Part shown: in pieces, positions 44,745 through 53,441 of the stretch
Layout of the letters: each line of letters begins with the position of its first letter
Numbering within the stretch: the stretch's first letter is position 1
Source of the DNA: Flavobacterium soyae
GTDB lineage: Bacteria; Bacteroidota; Bacteroidia; Flavobacteriales; Flavobacteriaceae
Assembly (NCBI RefSeq): GCF_021245985.1
Contig: NZ_JAJQXA010000001.1
Span: 124,001-188,000, forward strand
Direction of reading: 5' to 3'
Length of the DNA: 64,000 nucleotides
Program-made: the position numbers and the translations under genes
The notes under the pieces: model-generated
Database searches by the model: none
Told to the model about the DNA's origin: nothing
What the model saw: the letters and a program-made list of their open reading frames with translations, nothing else

Positions 44745-46827
44745 TTGCTAATTCCTGTGCTCTGAAAGTTTCGATTTTGTCAAAGAAAACTGTTGCTTGT
44801 GCAATGTAATCTTTAGCGAAAGCTTCAGATGGTTCATTTTTATTGATTTGGTAAACCAAGTCTTTAAAAGTTGAATTCAATTCGATTTTACTAGTTTCGA
44901 TGAAAACAGTATCAAACAAATCAACAATTCCTGCATGGTGGTTTGTTTTTTGGTTTTCTGCCAATAACAATGCTTTTGCACCATTTACAAATCCTGCGTA
45001 AGCATGATAAATCGCATCTGACCATTTTTTCTCGTCGAAAGATTCCTGAGCCAAAATCAATTTCTCTTTAGCTTCAAACAATAATGTTGCTACTAAATCG
45101 ATCACAACTCCGGCACATTCTCCTACTCCAACTGCTTTTACGTAATTGTCTGCGTTACCCCAATCTACAAAATCGGCTTCTGTTAAATTGGTTACATCTG
45201 CGTAAGGTTTTAAGATTTCGTAGAAATATTTTTCTCCTTTTGTATCATAATAATCAAGGAATTTTTGCCCGCTTCCGTTGGCATCAAAATCATTTAAAAT
45301 GGTACGCAACGCATCTGGACCTCTACGACTAGGTACTTTAATTACTTTATCAGCAAATCGTCCTTCTCCGTTTCCTAATCTTCCTCCGCCTAATAAAACT
45401 TGTAAAGCTGGAGCCACCAGTTTTCCTGAATTGATAGACATTCCTTGGAATCCAATTGCAGACATATTGTGTTGTCCGCACGCATTCATACAGCCTGAAA
45501 TTTTAATTTCGATTTCTCGGTTGTTTAAATACTGAGGATATTCTGCAGTTAAAACTCTTTCTAATTCTTCTGCAATACCGGTACTACTTGCAATCCCCAA
45601 ATTACAAGTATCAGTACCCGGACATGCCGTAATATCTCCAACTGAATTATATCCTAGCTGAACAAAATCCAACTTCGCTAATTCTTGATAAAAGAATGGT
45701 AAATTCTCTTCCTTTATGTGACGTATTACAATATTTTGACGCAATGAAAAACGTAATTCATTTGCTCCATAATTCTTAATTAAGTTGGCTAACAATCGTG
45801 CTTTATCAGTATAAAAATCTCCTAATAAAACTTTGATTCCGATAGCGTAATAACCTTCTTGTTTCTGTTTGATTACATTCGAATTTTTCCACGCTTCATA
45901 CGCTTTAGTATCTTCGATTGTAACTTGCGGAACTTCTAATAACGGTTCTGTAATTGGACCGTCAAAAGCGGTTGTATCAATTTCGTATGTTTCAAAAGCG
46001 ATTGCTTTTTTCTCTTTTTCAACTAAATCAAGGAAAGCATCTTTCCCCATTTCTTTGATCAAGAATTTCATACGCGCTTTCATTCTTTTAGCACGTTCTC
46101 CGTATCTATCAAAAATACGGATGATTCCTTCTGCTGTTGGGATGATTTCGTTAACTGGAACGAATTCTGAAAGCAATTCAGCATGTGCTGGCTGAGATCC
46201 TAAACCTCCTCCGAACATGATTTTGAAACCTTTTTGTCCGTCTTTAATTTTCGGAATAAATCCTAAATCGTGTAAATAACTCAAAGCCGTATCTTCGTCT
46301 GAAGAAGAGAACGAAATTTTAAATTTACGTCCCATTTCCTGACAAATCGGATTTCTCAACAAATATTGAAAAAGTCCGTGTGCATAAGGCGAAACATCAA
46401 ATGGTTCGTTTACGTCAACTCCAGCCAATTCGCTTCCTGTAATATTTCTAACGGTGTTTCCACACGCTTCACGAAGCGTGATATCGTCTTTAGCCAAATC
46501 TGCCCAAAGTTCTGGTGTTCGGTCTAAACTCACGTAGTGAATCTGGATATCCTGACGTGTTGTAATATGTAAACGTCCTGTAGAATATTCATCGGAAACC
46601 TGAGTAATACGCACTAATTGCTCGCTGGTCACTTTACCATAAGGCAATTTGATACGAATCATTTGAACGCCTTCCTGACGCTGACCGTAGATTCCACGCG
46701 CTAAACGAAGGCTGCGAAAACGCTCATCATCAATTTTTCCTCCACGGAATAAGTGAATCTTTTTTTCTAATTCGATAATCTCCTTCTGAACTACCGGATT
46801 TTCTATTTCTGTTCTAAAACTTTCCAT
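44737..46827 (-). CDS. Siroheme-dependent sulfite/nitrite reductase with C-terminal HEPN-like domain
   Basis: A 696-residue protein. Residues 1-560 form the ferredoxin-type sulfite/nitrite reductase with the [4Fe-4S]-siroheme cysteines Cys402, Cys408, Cys446 and Cys450 (C-x5-C, then GCMNACGQH). About 130 extra C-terminal residues (ECAGVVIDLVATLLFEAKEKL, YHAYAGFVNGAKALLL) look like a HEPN helical domain, a fusion known in Bacteroidota. It reduces sulfite to sulfide in the cytoplasm; genes for siroheme and FNR follow. The context with cysDN and cysH favours sulfite over nitrite. Confidence 0.93.
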   Translation of the reverse strand: MESFRTEIENPVVQKEIIELEKKIHLFRGGKIDDERFRSLRLARGIYGQRQEGVQMIRIKLPYGKVTSEQLVRITQVSDEYSTGRLHITTRQDIQIHYVSLDRTPELWADLAKDDITLREACGNTVRNITGSELAGVDVNEPFDVSPYAHGLFQYLLRNPICQEMGRKFKISFSSSDEDTALSYLHDLGFIPKIKDGQKGFKIMFGGGLGSQPAHAELLSEFVPVNEIIPTAEGIIRIFDRYGERAKRMKARMKFLIKEMGKDAFLDLVEKEKKAIAFETYEIDTTAFDGPITEPLLEVPQVTIEDTKAYEAWKNSNVIKQKQEGYYAIGIKVLLGDFYTDKARLLANLIKNYGANELRFSLRQNIVIRHIKEENLPFFYQELAKLDFVQLGYNSVGDITACPGTDTCNLGIASSTGIAEELERVLTAEYPQYLNNREIEIKISGCMNACGQHNMSAIGFQGMSINSGKLVAPALQVLLGGGRLGNGEGRFADKVIKVPSRRGPDALRTILNDFDANGSGQKFLDYYDTKGEKYFYEILKPYADVTNLTEADFVDWGNADNYVKAVGVGECAGVVIDLVATLLFEAKEKLILAQESFDEKKWSDAIYHAYAGFVNGAKALLLAENQKTNHHAGIVDLFDTVFIETSKIELNSTFKDLVYQINKNEPSEAFAKDYIAQATVFFDKIETFRAQELANA

Positions 46828-46837
46828 TTCTCTTTAG

Positions 46838-46909
46838 TTTTTGGTTGTTGGTTGCTGGTTGTTGGTTGTTGGCTGTAAAAACCATCAACTATCAACTAAA
46901 AACCACCAA
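46838..46909. repeat. GGTTGTTGGTT word repeats, both orientations
   Basis: GTTTTTGGTTGTTGGTTGC is followed by AAACCATCAACTATCAACT-type complement words, giving an imperfect hairpin in the gap between cysN and the sulfite reductase gene. Confidence 0.65.
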
Positions 46910-48154
46910 CTATCTTATAAAGCCTACTCCTGCTGTTGTGTTTGTTGCTGTATCAATTAAGATAAAAGCTCCGTTTGATTTGTTTTCGTTGTATGAATCA
47001 AAATATAACGGTTTGCTTAATTTGATCGTTACTTCTCCAATTTCGTTGATTGCCAATTGTGAAGCTTCTGTCGTTCCTGAGTAATCTGTAGCAATTGTAT
47101 TTTTAATGCTTTCTACTTTTGCTAAAACTCTGTTTGTATTGTGTTGTACCAAATATTTTGTTCCTGCAACCAGTTTTTTACTGTCCATCCAGCAAACTGT
47201 TGTAGTAATATCTTTTTCAATTTTTGGAAGCTCGCTTGATTTTACAATCATATCACCTCTCGTTACATTGATATCATTTTCTAATTCGATCGTAATTGAA
47301 GAACCTGCAACAGCTTCGTCAAATGTTTTATCAAAAAAGTGAATTTTAGATACTTTAGATTCTGTTAAAGAAGGAAGAACTGTTACAGCATCTCCAACTT
47401 TAATTGAGTTTCCGTATAATTTTCCTGCGTAACCTCTAAAATCATGGTATTCTTCTGTTTTAGGACGAATCACAGTCTGAACTGGGAAACGTGCTTTTCC
47501 TGCTTCAAAAACATCAGAAGCATGTAATCCTTCTAAATGTTCTAATACAGTTTGTCCGTCATACCAAGGCATATTCTCTGATTTATCAACTACGTTTCCA
47601 CCGTTGATCGCGCTTAACGGAATGTAACTTACATTTTGCTCTTTAAATGTGCTTTTTGCATTTAATGCCTGAAAATCAGCTTTGATTTTATTGAAAACTT
47701 CTTCCGAATAATCAACTAAATCCATTTTATTGATCGCAACAATTACTTCTTTAACTCTCAATAAATTATTGATGAAAAAGTGACGGTATGTTTGCTCGAT
47801 AACCCCTTTTCTGGCATCAATCAAAATGATAGAAACCTGAGAAGTCGAAGCTCCTGTAACCATGTTTCTTGTATATTCTACGTGACCCGGAGTATCGGCA
47901 ATAATGTAACTTTTCTTTGCAGTCGAAAAATAAATATGCGCAACATCAATTGTGATTCCTTGCTCTCTTTCTGCTACCAATCCGTCAGTTGCCAAAGAAA
48001 AATCAAGATAATCATAACCTTTTTGTTTACTGCTTTTTTCGATTGCTTCTATTTTATCAGTTGTCAACGATTTTGTATCGTACAATAATCTTCCGATCAA
48101 AGTACTTTTTCCGTCATCTACACTTCCTGCTGTTGCTATTTTTAAAACGTCCAT
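46910..48154 (-). CDS. cysN: Sulfate adenylyltransferase subunit 1 (GTPase)
   Basis: 414 residues with an EF-Tu-like GTPase: P-loop GSVDDGKST (10-18), ADTPGHVEYTRNM (the DxxG switch), NKMDLVDYSE (NKxD), and the C-terminal beta domains. It drives the CysD reaction sulfate + ATP to APS + PPi by GTP hydrolysis. No APS kinase domain is fused at the C-terminus, unlike CysN/C or NodQ. It follows cysD by 148 bases. Confidence 0.95.
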   Translation of the reverse strand: MDVLKIATAGSVDDGKSTLIGRLLYDTKSLTTDKIEAIEKSSKQKGYDYLDFSLATDGLVAEREQGITIDVAHIYFSTAKKSYIIADTPGHVEYTRNMVTGASTSQVSIILIDARKGVIEQTYRHFFINNLLRVKEVIVAINKMDLVDYSEEVFNKIKADFQALNAKSTFKEQNVSYIPLSAINGGNVVDKSENMPWYDGQTVLEHLEGLHASDVFEAGKARFPVQTVIRPKTEEYHDFRGYAGKLYGNSIKVGDAVTVLPSLTESKVSKIHFFDKTFDEAVAGSSITIELENDINVTRGDMIVKSSELPKIEKDITTTVCWMDSKKLVAGTKYLVQHNTNRVLAKVESIKNTIATDYSGTTEASQLAINEIGEVTIKLSKPLYFDSYNENKSNGAFILIDTATNTTAGVGFIR

Positions 48155-48157
48155 TCT

Positions 48158-48300
48158 TTTTATGTTGTTGGTTGTTGGTTTATGGTTGTTGGTTTTTCTA
48201 AAACATCAACTAAAACCATCAAAATATTTAATCTGCTTTTTTATGTTATTGTTGTAATTATTGAAGTTTTCAGCTATCAACTAAAAACTATCAACCAACA
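48158..48300. repeat. GGTTGTTGGTT word repeats between cysD and cysN
   Basis: TGTTGTTGGTTGTTGG and TTGTTGGTTTTT are followed by AACATCAACTAAAACCATC and CTATCAACTAAAAACTATC, all within a 148-base gap of the operon. Confidence 0.65.
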
Positions 48301-48302
48301 AC

Positions 48303-49202
48303 TTAAAAATAACCTTGTTGTTTTCTCTTTTCCATTGCGGCTTCAGAACGTTTGTCATCAATTCTGGCTCCTCTTTCAGAAATGGTTGACGATCTGATTT
48401 CTCCAACTACTTCTTCGATTGTTGCTGCGTAAGATTCAACAGCTGCCGTACAGCTCATATCTCCAACGGTTCTGAAGCGAACAATTCTTTCTTCGATTTG
48501 TTCGTCTTCTTCTTGGTACACAAAAGGAGAATGCGACCAGATTAAACCGTCTCTCAAAAAAACTTTTCTTTTATGTGAGAAATAGATTGACGGAATCTCG
48601 ATTTTTTCTTTCTCGATATAACTCCAAACATCTAATTCTGTCCAGTTTGAAATTGGGAAAACACGAACGTTTTGTCCATTTTCTATTTTTCCATTTAAAA
48701 TATCAAACAACTCAGGTCTCTGATTTTTTTCGTCCCACTGTCCGAAATCATCACGAACAGAGAAAATACGTTCTTTCGCTCTTGCTTTTTCTTCATCACG
48801 ACGAGCACCTCCAATACAAGCATCAAATTTGAATTCTTCAATTGCATCCAAAAGTGTTGTTGTCTGTAAGCTGTTTCTACTAGAATATTTTCCAGTTTCT
48901 TCAACTACTTTTCCTTCATCAATAGCATCCTGAACATTACGAACGATCAACTCTAAACCTAATTCTTCTACCAATTTATCTCTAAAAGCGATTGTCTCAG
49001 GAAAATTGTGTCCCGTATCAACGTGTAATAGAGGAAACGGAATCTTAGCAGGGAAAAATGCTTTTTGCGCCAAACGCACTAACGTTATAGAATCTTTTCC
49101 TCCTGAGAAAAGCAAAACCGGTTTGTCAAACTGTGAAATTACTTCTCTGAAAATGTATATCGCTTCACTCTCTAAAGCGTTTGTTTTTAATACTGAACTC
49201 AT
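48303..49202 (-). CDS. cysD: Sulfate adenylyltransferase subunit 2
   Basis: A 299-residue PP-loop ATP pyrophosphatase-like protein: VLLFSGGKDSITLVRLAQKAF (about 29-50, the SGGKDS loop), FPLLHVDTGHNFPET, and the conserved C-terminal ERGARIDDKRSEAAMEKRKQQGYF tail. It adenylates sulfate with CysN. It lies between cysH and cysN in the expected order. The 249 bases before it contain a REP-like element and TCTTTATTCT repeats, so a separate start of transcription is possible. Confidence 0.95.
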   Translation of the reverse strand: MSSVLKTNALESEAIYIFREVISQFDKPVLLFSGGKDSITLVRLAQKAFFPAKIPFPLLHVDTGHNFPETIAFRDKLVEELGLELIVRNVQDAIDEGKVVEETGKYSSRNSLQTTTLLDAIEEFKFDACIGGARRDEEKARAKERIFSVRDDFGQWDEKNQRPELFDILNGKIENGQNVRVFPISNWTELDVWSYIEKEKIEIPSIYFSHKRKVFLRDGLIWSHSPFVYQEEDEQIEERIVRFRTVGDMSCTAAVESYAATIEEVVGEIRSSTISERGARIDDKRSEAAMEKRKQQGYF

Positions 49203-49346
49203 TGTTTTTTTGTTTGATATTTTGTTTGTGGAAATTTTGTTTCAGGTTTCATGTTTTAAAGTTTCAATTTGCCTGATCTAAAATCTTCACTCTTTATTCT
49301 ATTCTCTTTATTCTCTCTTCAACGGATAAAAATCTATTGTTTTTTT

Positions 49347-49405
49347 CCATGTCTCCCCCGGATTAAAATCCGGCGCTACAATATGAATCGTTCCTTCGGA
49401 ACTTG
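49347..49405. repeat. CCGGATTAAAATCCGG...GTTCCTTCGGAAC element
   Basis: Two small palindromes, one at 49359-49374 and one at 49390-49402, joined by CGCTACAATATGAATC. The second resembles the GTTCC-GGAAC repeats at 43835. It is a dispersed structural element in the cysH-cysD gap. Confidence 0.75.
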
Positions 49406-49451
49406 ATCTATATTCTTTATTCTATTCTCTAAAGTCTTGTCTCTTGCTTCT

Positions 49452-50162
49452 TTACTCTTTTTTAGCGCTATGCAAACCACACTCTTTATGACTTGATTCC
49501 CACCACCATCTTCCGGCTCTGATATCTTCACCCGGAAAAATTGCTCTTGTACACGGTGCGCAGCCAATACTTACAAAACCTTGTTTGTGTAAAGCGTTTT
49601 GAGGAACATTATTTTCTGACAAATACGTTTCAACTTCTTCTAAAGTCCATTTTAATAACGGATTGAATTTTATGATTTCGAAGTTTCCGTCGTATTCAAA
49701 CAAACTTAAATCATGTCTGTTCTCTGATTGTTCTGCTCTTAATCCTGTAATCCAAACTGAATTTCCTGCTAACGCTTTTCTTAACGGAACCACTTTTCGA
49801 ATAAAACAACATTCTTTTCTGTTTTCAACTGAATCATAAAAGCTGTTTGGCCCTTTTGTCTTCAGAAGATTTTCGACCGCCGCAGCTTCTGGAAAATAAA
49901 CTTCTATAGGTCTTTTATATTTTTTTAATGTTTTGTGAAAAACATCGTAAGTTTCCTGAAATAATCTTCCGGTGTCTAAAGTAAACACCGTAATATCGGT
50001 GTTGCTTTTTGAAATGAAATCAGTAATTACCTGATCTTCCTGACCGAAAGAAGTCGAAAAAATTACTTTTCCCGGAAATTTTTCTGCTAAATAAACTAAG
50101 GTTTCATCCAGCGAAAAATCTTTTGTTTTCTCTAATAATTCTTGTACAATAATCGCACTCAT
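49452..50162 (-). CDS. cysH: APS reductase-type CysH
   Basis: A 236-residue PAPS/APS reductase. SFGQEDQVI is the phosphate loop (38-46) and KECGLH carries the catalytic cysteine (Cys228). Cys118-Cys119 and Cys201-x2-Cys204 (NRKECC and IGCAPC) are the four ligands of a [4Fe-4S] cluster, the mark of enzymes that reduce APS directly. No APS kinase (cysC) is seen nearby, which agrees. It acts between CysDN and the sulfite reductase, taking electrons from thioredoxin. It follows the TauE gene by 25 bases. Confidence 0.93.
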   Translation of the reverse strand: MSAIIVQELLEKTKDFSLDETLVYLAEKFPGKVIFSTSFGQEDQVITDFISKSNTDITVFTLDTGRLFQETYDVFHKTLKKYKRPIEVYFPEAAAVENLLKTKGPNSFYDSVENRKECCFIRKVVPLRKALAGNSVWITGLRAEQSENRHDLSLFEYDGNFEIIKFNPLLKWTLEEVETYLSENNVPQNALHKQGFVSIGCAPCTRAIFPGEDIRAGRWWWESSHKECGLHSAKKE

Positions 50163-50187
50163 AATATCTTTCTCTCTATCTAAAGAA

Positions 50188-51075
50188 TTATAATAATTTA
50201 GATAATGTTTTTAAACTCAATAATATAATTAAAACTCCAACCGCAACCATCATTGGTTTTCTTTTGATTTTATTTACCAAATACGCTGCTAATGGCGCTG
50301 AAATAACTCCTCCTAAAATTAATCCAATAATTACCTGCCAGCCGTGAATCCCGCCAAAAAGCATAAAAGTAATACCACTTGCAAATGAAATTGCAAACTC
50401 GGCTGCGTTTACAGACCCAATCGTATATCTCGGATTTCTTCCTCTTCCTAATAATGTAGAAGTTACAATTGGCCCCCAGCCTCCTCCGCCAACAGAATCC
50501 ATAAAACCTCCAAAAACTGCCAAGACACCTAATTTTTTGGTTTTCTTTTTTATTATGCTTTTTTTCAGTGCTTTTTTGATAATGATAACTGCCAAAACAA
50601 TCATATAAACCGCAATAAATGGCTTGATAATATCTCCATTAATAACATCAGACAATAAATAAGCTCCCACGATTGATCCTAAAACGCCTGGTATCAATAA
50701 ATGTTTTACCAGCTTTTTATTAATGTTCCCAAATCGGTGATGTGAAAGCGCCGACGCTCCCGTTGTAAACATTTCAGATACGTGAACCGCAGTACTGCTC
50801 ACAACCGGTGGAACTCCATAAGCCAATAAAAATGAAGTTGAAGTAGCTCCGTACCCCATTCCTAATGTTCCGTCAACCAATTGGGCAAAAACACCAATAG
50901 CAAAAAACACTAAAAATTCTTCATTAAATCCATCTATAAATCCATTCCACGAAAACTCAGCGTGATGATTATATATTAATACAGTTAATAAACTTACTAG
51001 TAAAACAACAGGAATTCCAATCCAGAGTTTTTCTTTAAAAGAATCTACAGTATTTATTTTCAGTTCTTTCTCCAT
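50188..51075 (-). CDS. TauE/SafE-family (DUF81) transporter, upstream of cysH
   Basis: 295 residues from the ATG at 51075 (a TTG nine codons earlier also fits). About eight hydrophobic helices and the TauE signatures: VDGTLGMGYGATSTSFLLAYG (GMGYG motif), GRNPRYTIGSVNAAEFAISF in the second half, and PLAAYLVNKIKRKPMM. Such proteins export or import sulfite, sulfonates or sulfate. Directly upstream of cysH, it may bring in sulfate or export excess sulfite. A second TauE-like gene is divergent at 51377. A -7 box and an inverted repeat lie in front, see below. Confidence 0.88.
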   Translation of the reverse strand: MEKELKINTVDSFKEKLWIGIPVVLLVSLLTVLIYNHHAEFSWNGFIDGFNEEFLVFFAIGVFAQLVDGTLGMGYGATSTSFLLAYGVPPVVSSTAVHVSEMFTTGASALSHHRFGNINKKLVKHLLIPGVLGSIVGAYLLSDVINGDIIKPFIAVYMIVLAVIIIKKALKKSIIKKKTKKLGVLAVFGGFMDSVGGGGWGPIVTSTLLGRGRNPRYTIGSVNAAEFAISFASGITFMLFGGIHGWQVIIGLILGGVISAPLAAYLVNKIKRKPMMVAVGVLIILLSLKTLSKLL

Positions 51076-51105
51076 ATTAAAAATGATTGAATTCGTTTTC
51101 AAAAC

Positions 51106-51128
51106 CTATTACCCTATCGGGTTAATAG
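51106..51128 (-). promoter_or_regulatory. Near-palindromic operator upstream of the TauE-cysH series
   Basis: CTATTAACCCGATAGGGTAATAG on the minus strand is a near-palindrome (CTATTAACCC/GGGTAATAG, one extra base in one arm). It lies just after the predicted start of transcription, where a repressor would act. An Rrf2-family regulator is encoded 1 kb away (52221-52631), so it is a candidate binder. No second full copy was noticed. Confidence 0.5.
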
Positions 51129-51137
51129 ATTACTTTG

Positions 51138-51172
51138 CAAAAATACTATTTATTTCTAAAAATCAAAACAAA
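51138..51172 (-). promoter_or_regulatory. Promoter of the TauE-cysH series
   Basis: TATTTTTG (51145-51138) is a full -7 box. TTTTG (51168-51164) lies 18 bases further upstream and TTTG (51172-51169) 23 bases; either can be the -33 element. Confidence 0.6.
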
Positions 51173-51376
51173 TAGTATCGTTTTTTTAAACCTTTAACTT
51201 CCTCTGGATCATATTGAAACAAATAATTAAATTAATTTCACAAATAATATCACATAACATCATATTTAAACAATAAAATTCTCCAAAATGTTTGGTTATC
51301 TAAATAAATCTTAATCTCTACAATTTCCATAGGATAATTATAAAAATGTCATTATTTTAGCGGCAAATTTTTTTAT

Positions 51377-52159
51377 ATGGATTTTCAAATCGGTCTTGTA
51401 ATTGCAGGATTAGCTGTAGGGTTTATTGTAGGATTAACTGGTGTTGGAGGCGGTTCTTTAATGACGCCAATTTTATTATATTTCCGTATTTCTCCAACAA
51501 CAGCAGTAGGTACTGATCTACTTTATGCTGCTTTTACCAAAATGGGAGGCGTTTTTGTACATCATAAAAAAGGTAACATCAACTGGAAAATTACAGCCTG
51601 GCTAACACTTGGCAGCGTTCCTGCCTCTTTATTAACTTTATGGATCTTAAATAGTATCAAAACCGATATTGAAACTATAAATCGTGTAATTAAGTACAGT
51701 TTAGGCTGGGCATTGTTGTTTACATCTGTTGCTATTATATTCAAAAAGCAACTTCTTGTTTTTTCTCAAAAACATGCAGGAGATAAATTTCATAGCGAAA
51801 GTACTACTCAAAATATGCTGACTATAGGAATTGGAATATTATTGGGGGCAACCGTAACTTTAACTTCTATTGGAGCAGGAGCGTTAGGAACTGTAACTTT
51901 ATTTTTCCTTTATCCGCTTTTACCAACGCCTCGTTTGGTAGGAACTGAAATTGCCCATGCTGTTCCTTTGACTTTAGTTGCAGGAATTGGACACGCTTCT
52001 ATGGGAAATTTAGATTTAGCGTTATTGGGACAATTATTACTGGGATCTCTTCCCGGGATTTATATAGGAAGCAGTTTAAGTGGAAAAGTACCGGATTTAT
52101 TTTTGAGAAATGCTATCGCCGTAATGCTTTTTCTGGCAGGATATAAATTGATTTTTTAA
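51377..52159 (+). CDS. TauE/SafE-family (DUF81) transporter, divergent copy
   Basis: 260 residues with about seven to eight membrane helices. Two internal repeat halves are seen, each with the TauE motif: GLTGVGGGSLMTPILL (about 19-34) and LTSIGAGALGTVTLFF (about 161-176), plus GIYIGSSLSGKVPD at the C-terminus. It is a different subtype from the protein at 50188 (typical GLTGVGGG motif). It probably also moves sulfite, sulfate or an organic sulfonate. The 301-base gap to its neighbour holds the operator and promoter of the other gene. Confidence 0.88.
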   Translation: MDFQIGLVIAGLAVGFIVGLTGVGGGSLMTPILLYFRISPTTAVGTDLLYAAFTKMGGVFVHHKKGNINWKITAWLTLGSVPASLLTLWILNSIKTDIETINRVIKYSLGWALLFTSVAIIFKKQLLVFSQKHAGDKFHSESTTQNMLTIGIGILLGATVTLTSIGAGALGTVTLFFLYPLLPTPRLVGTEIAHAVPLTLVAGIGHASMGNLDLALLGQLLLGSLPGIYIGSSLSGKVPDLFLRNAIAVMLFLAGYKLIF

Positions 52160-52220
52160 AAGATTTTTTTTCACCATATAATAAGTTATATAAGTTCATT
52201 TAATTTATCATCGTTTAAAT

Positions 52221-52631
52221 TTAAAAAGCAATATCTGCAAGTGAATTACTTTCTAATATTTTAAGTGTATTATCTCTAACTTCTGTCATTAAACGTCGTG
52301 CAGCACAGGTAGATTCGTCATCGCAGTCATCGCATTTTTCATAAAAATTATGACTTGCGCATGGAAGCAATGCAATTGGCCCTTCAAGAATCCTGTATAC
52401 TTTGGCCATACTGATATCTTTTGGATCTTTTATCAAGTAATATCCGCCGCCTTTTCCCTTTTTAGCTCCAAGAAATCCGGAGTTTCTCAATAATAACAAA
52501 ATACTTTCCAGAAATTTTATCGAAATATGTTCGCTTTTCGCGATTTCAGCTATTTGTACAGGCTCATTATTCTCTCGTCTGGCTAAATAGGTTAAAGCTT
52601 TAATTCCGTATTTTGTTTTCTTTGAAAGCAT
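52221..52631 (-). CDS. Rrf2-family transcriptional regulator
   Basis: 136 residues: winged helix (MLSKKTKYGIKALTYLARR, about 1-20; AEIAKSEHISIKFLESILLLL, 28-48; GKGGGYYL, wing near 59-66), then Cys91, Cys100, Cys103 and Cys109 (CASHNFYEKCDDCDDESTC), a cysteine set like that which holds a [2Fe-2S] cluster in IscR or senses cysteine in CymR. Its place between the TauE genes suggests it controls sulfate assimilation, sensing iron-sulfur or cysteine status. The target site may be 51106-51128. The role is inferred from position only. Confidence 0.88.
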   Translation of the reverse strand: MLSKKTKYGIKALTYLARRENNEPVQIAEIAKSEHISIKFLESILLLLRNSGFLGAKKGKGGGYYLIKDPKDISMAKVYRILEGPIALLPCASHNFYEKCDDCDDESTCAARRLMTEVRDNTLKILESNSLADIAF

Positions 52632-52633
52632 CT

Positions 52634-52680
52634 TTAAATTTTAGATTTCAGACTGTAGATTTTAGATTTTTTCTAAAATA
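52634..52680. repeat. TTTTAGATTT word repeats upstream of the Rrf2 gene
   Basis: Variants of TTAGATTT/CAGACTGTAGATTTT are in the Rrf2 5' region. Same words as at 23095, 53404 and 55187. Confidence 0.5.
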
Positions 52681-52764
52681 AACAAGCTTCATATTATTCT
52701 GCAACAAAAATAGGCTTTTTAAATGAGAAAAATAACAGAACGAAATTATATTCTACTTATTCTA

Positions 52765-53265
52765 TCAATTTAGTTCGCTATTTCCAATTAAATTGAATTC
52801 GTGGAATAGTTTTACTTCTTTATCGAGATCTTTTTTATTTGCTACATAAGTATCCGAAATAGAATCATGCCAGCCTCTGTTTCCAAGAAAAGAAAGCGCA
52901 TCAAACGGAATTAATCGGCATAGTGTTCTTTTAAAAATAGTGCTGAAAGAAGGTCTTTCTCCATTTTCATCTACGACAATAGTTCCTGTGATAAATTTAC
53001 CCAGCGTTCTTCCAAACAATGCTTCAGTAAAAGTGTAATAAAAAATTGAAATAGCAAAAAACAGAATCTGTCCTTCAAAATCACTCATATTTCCCAACCA
53101 GTACATCAATCCGTTTAGACCAAAAAGATTAGCCAGAAGAGCCATAACAATTCCAAAAACAAAAATTAAAACAAAAGTTGCAACTATATCTAAAATATAG
53201 TTTATAAATCGGCTTCCGTTGGATGCCAATAATTTTTCATCAAGAATATAAGTAGAGTTACTCAT
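52765..53265 (-). CDS. RDD-family membrane protein
   Basis: 166 residues. RDD proteins show an Arg in the first helix region (GSRFINYILDIVATFVLIF, about 17-35) and an Asp in the same and the second helix, then ALFGRTLGKFITGTIVVDENGERPSFSTIFKRTLCRLIPFDALSFL (helix-loop, 83-128). Three hydrophobic segments are seen. Function in most bacteria is unknown, sometimes transport or Na+ tolerance. It lies between Rrf2 and metZ, both on the same strand, with no clear link. Confidence 0.85.
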   Translation of the reverse strand: MSNSTYILDEKLLASNGSRFINYILDIVATFVLIFVFGIVMALLANLFGLNGLMYWLGNMSDFEGQILFFAISIFYYTFTEALFGRTLGKFITGTIVVDENGERPSFSTIFKRTLCRLIPFDALSFLGNRGWHDSISDTYVANKKDLDKEVKLFHEFNLIGNSELN

Positions 53266-53403
53266 GGTTTAATCGGTTTATTAAATTGATTATAATAGAT
53301 TTAAACGTATAATGAAAACAAAAATATATTTTTTGTTCAAATAACCATCAAAAAAGAATGACGATTTTTAACAGTAATAAATTTACAGTCAAAAATCGTC
53401 ATT

Positions 53404-53440
53404 ATATAATCTAAAATCTGAAGTCTAAAATCTAAAATTA
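53404..53440. repeat. TCTAAAATCTGAAG word repeats
   Basis: ATAATCTAAAATCTGAAGTC and ATCTAAAAT follow each other just before the metZ stop; complement of the TTAGATTT words at 52634. Confidence 0.5.
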
Positions 53441-53441
53441 T

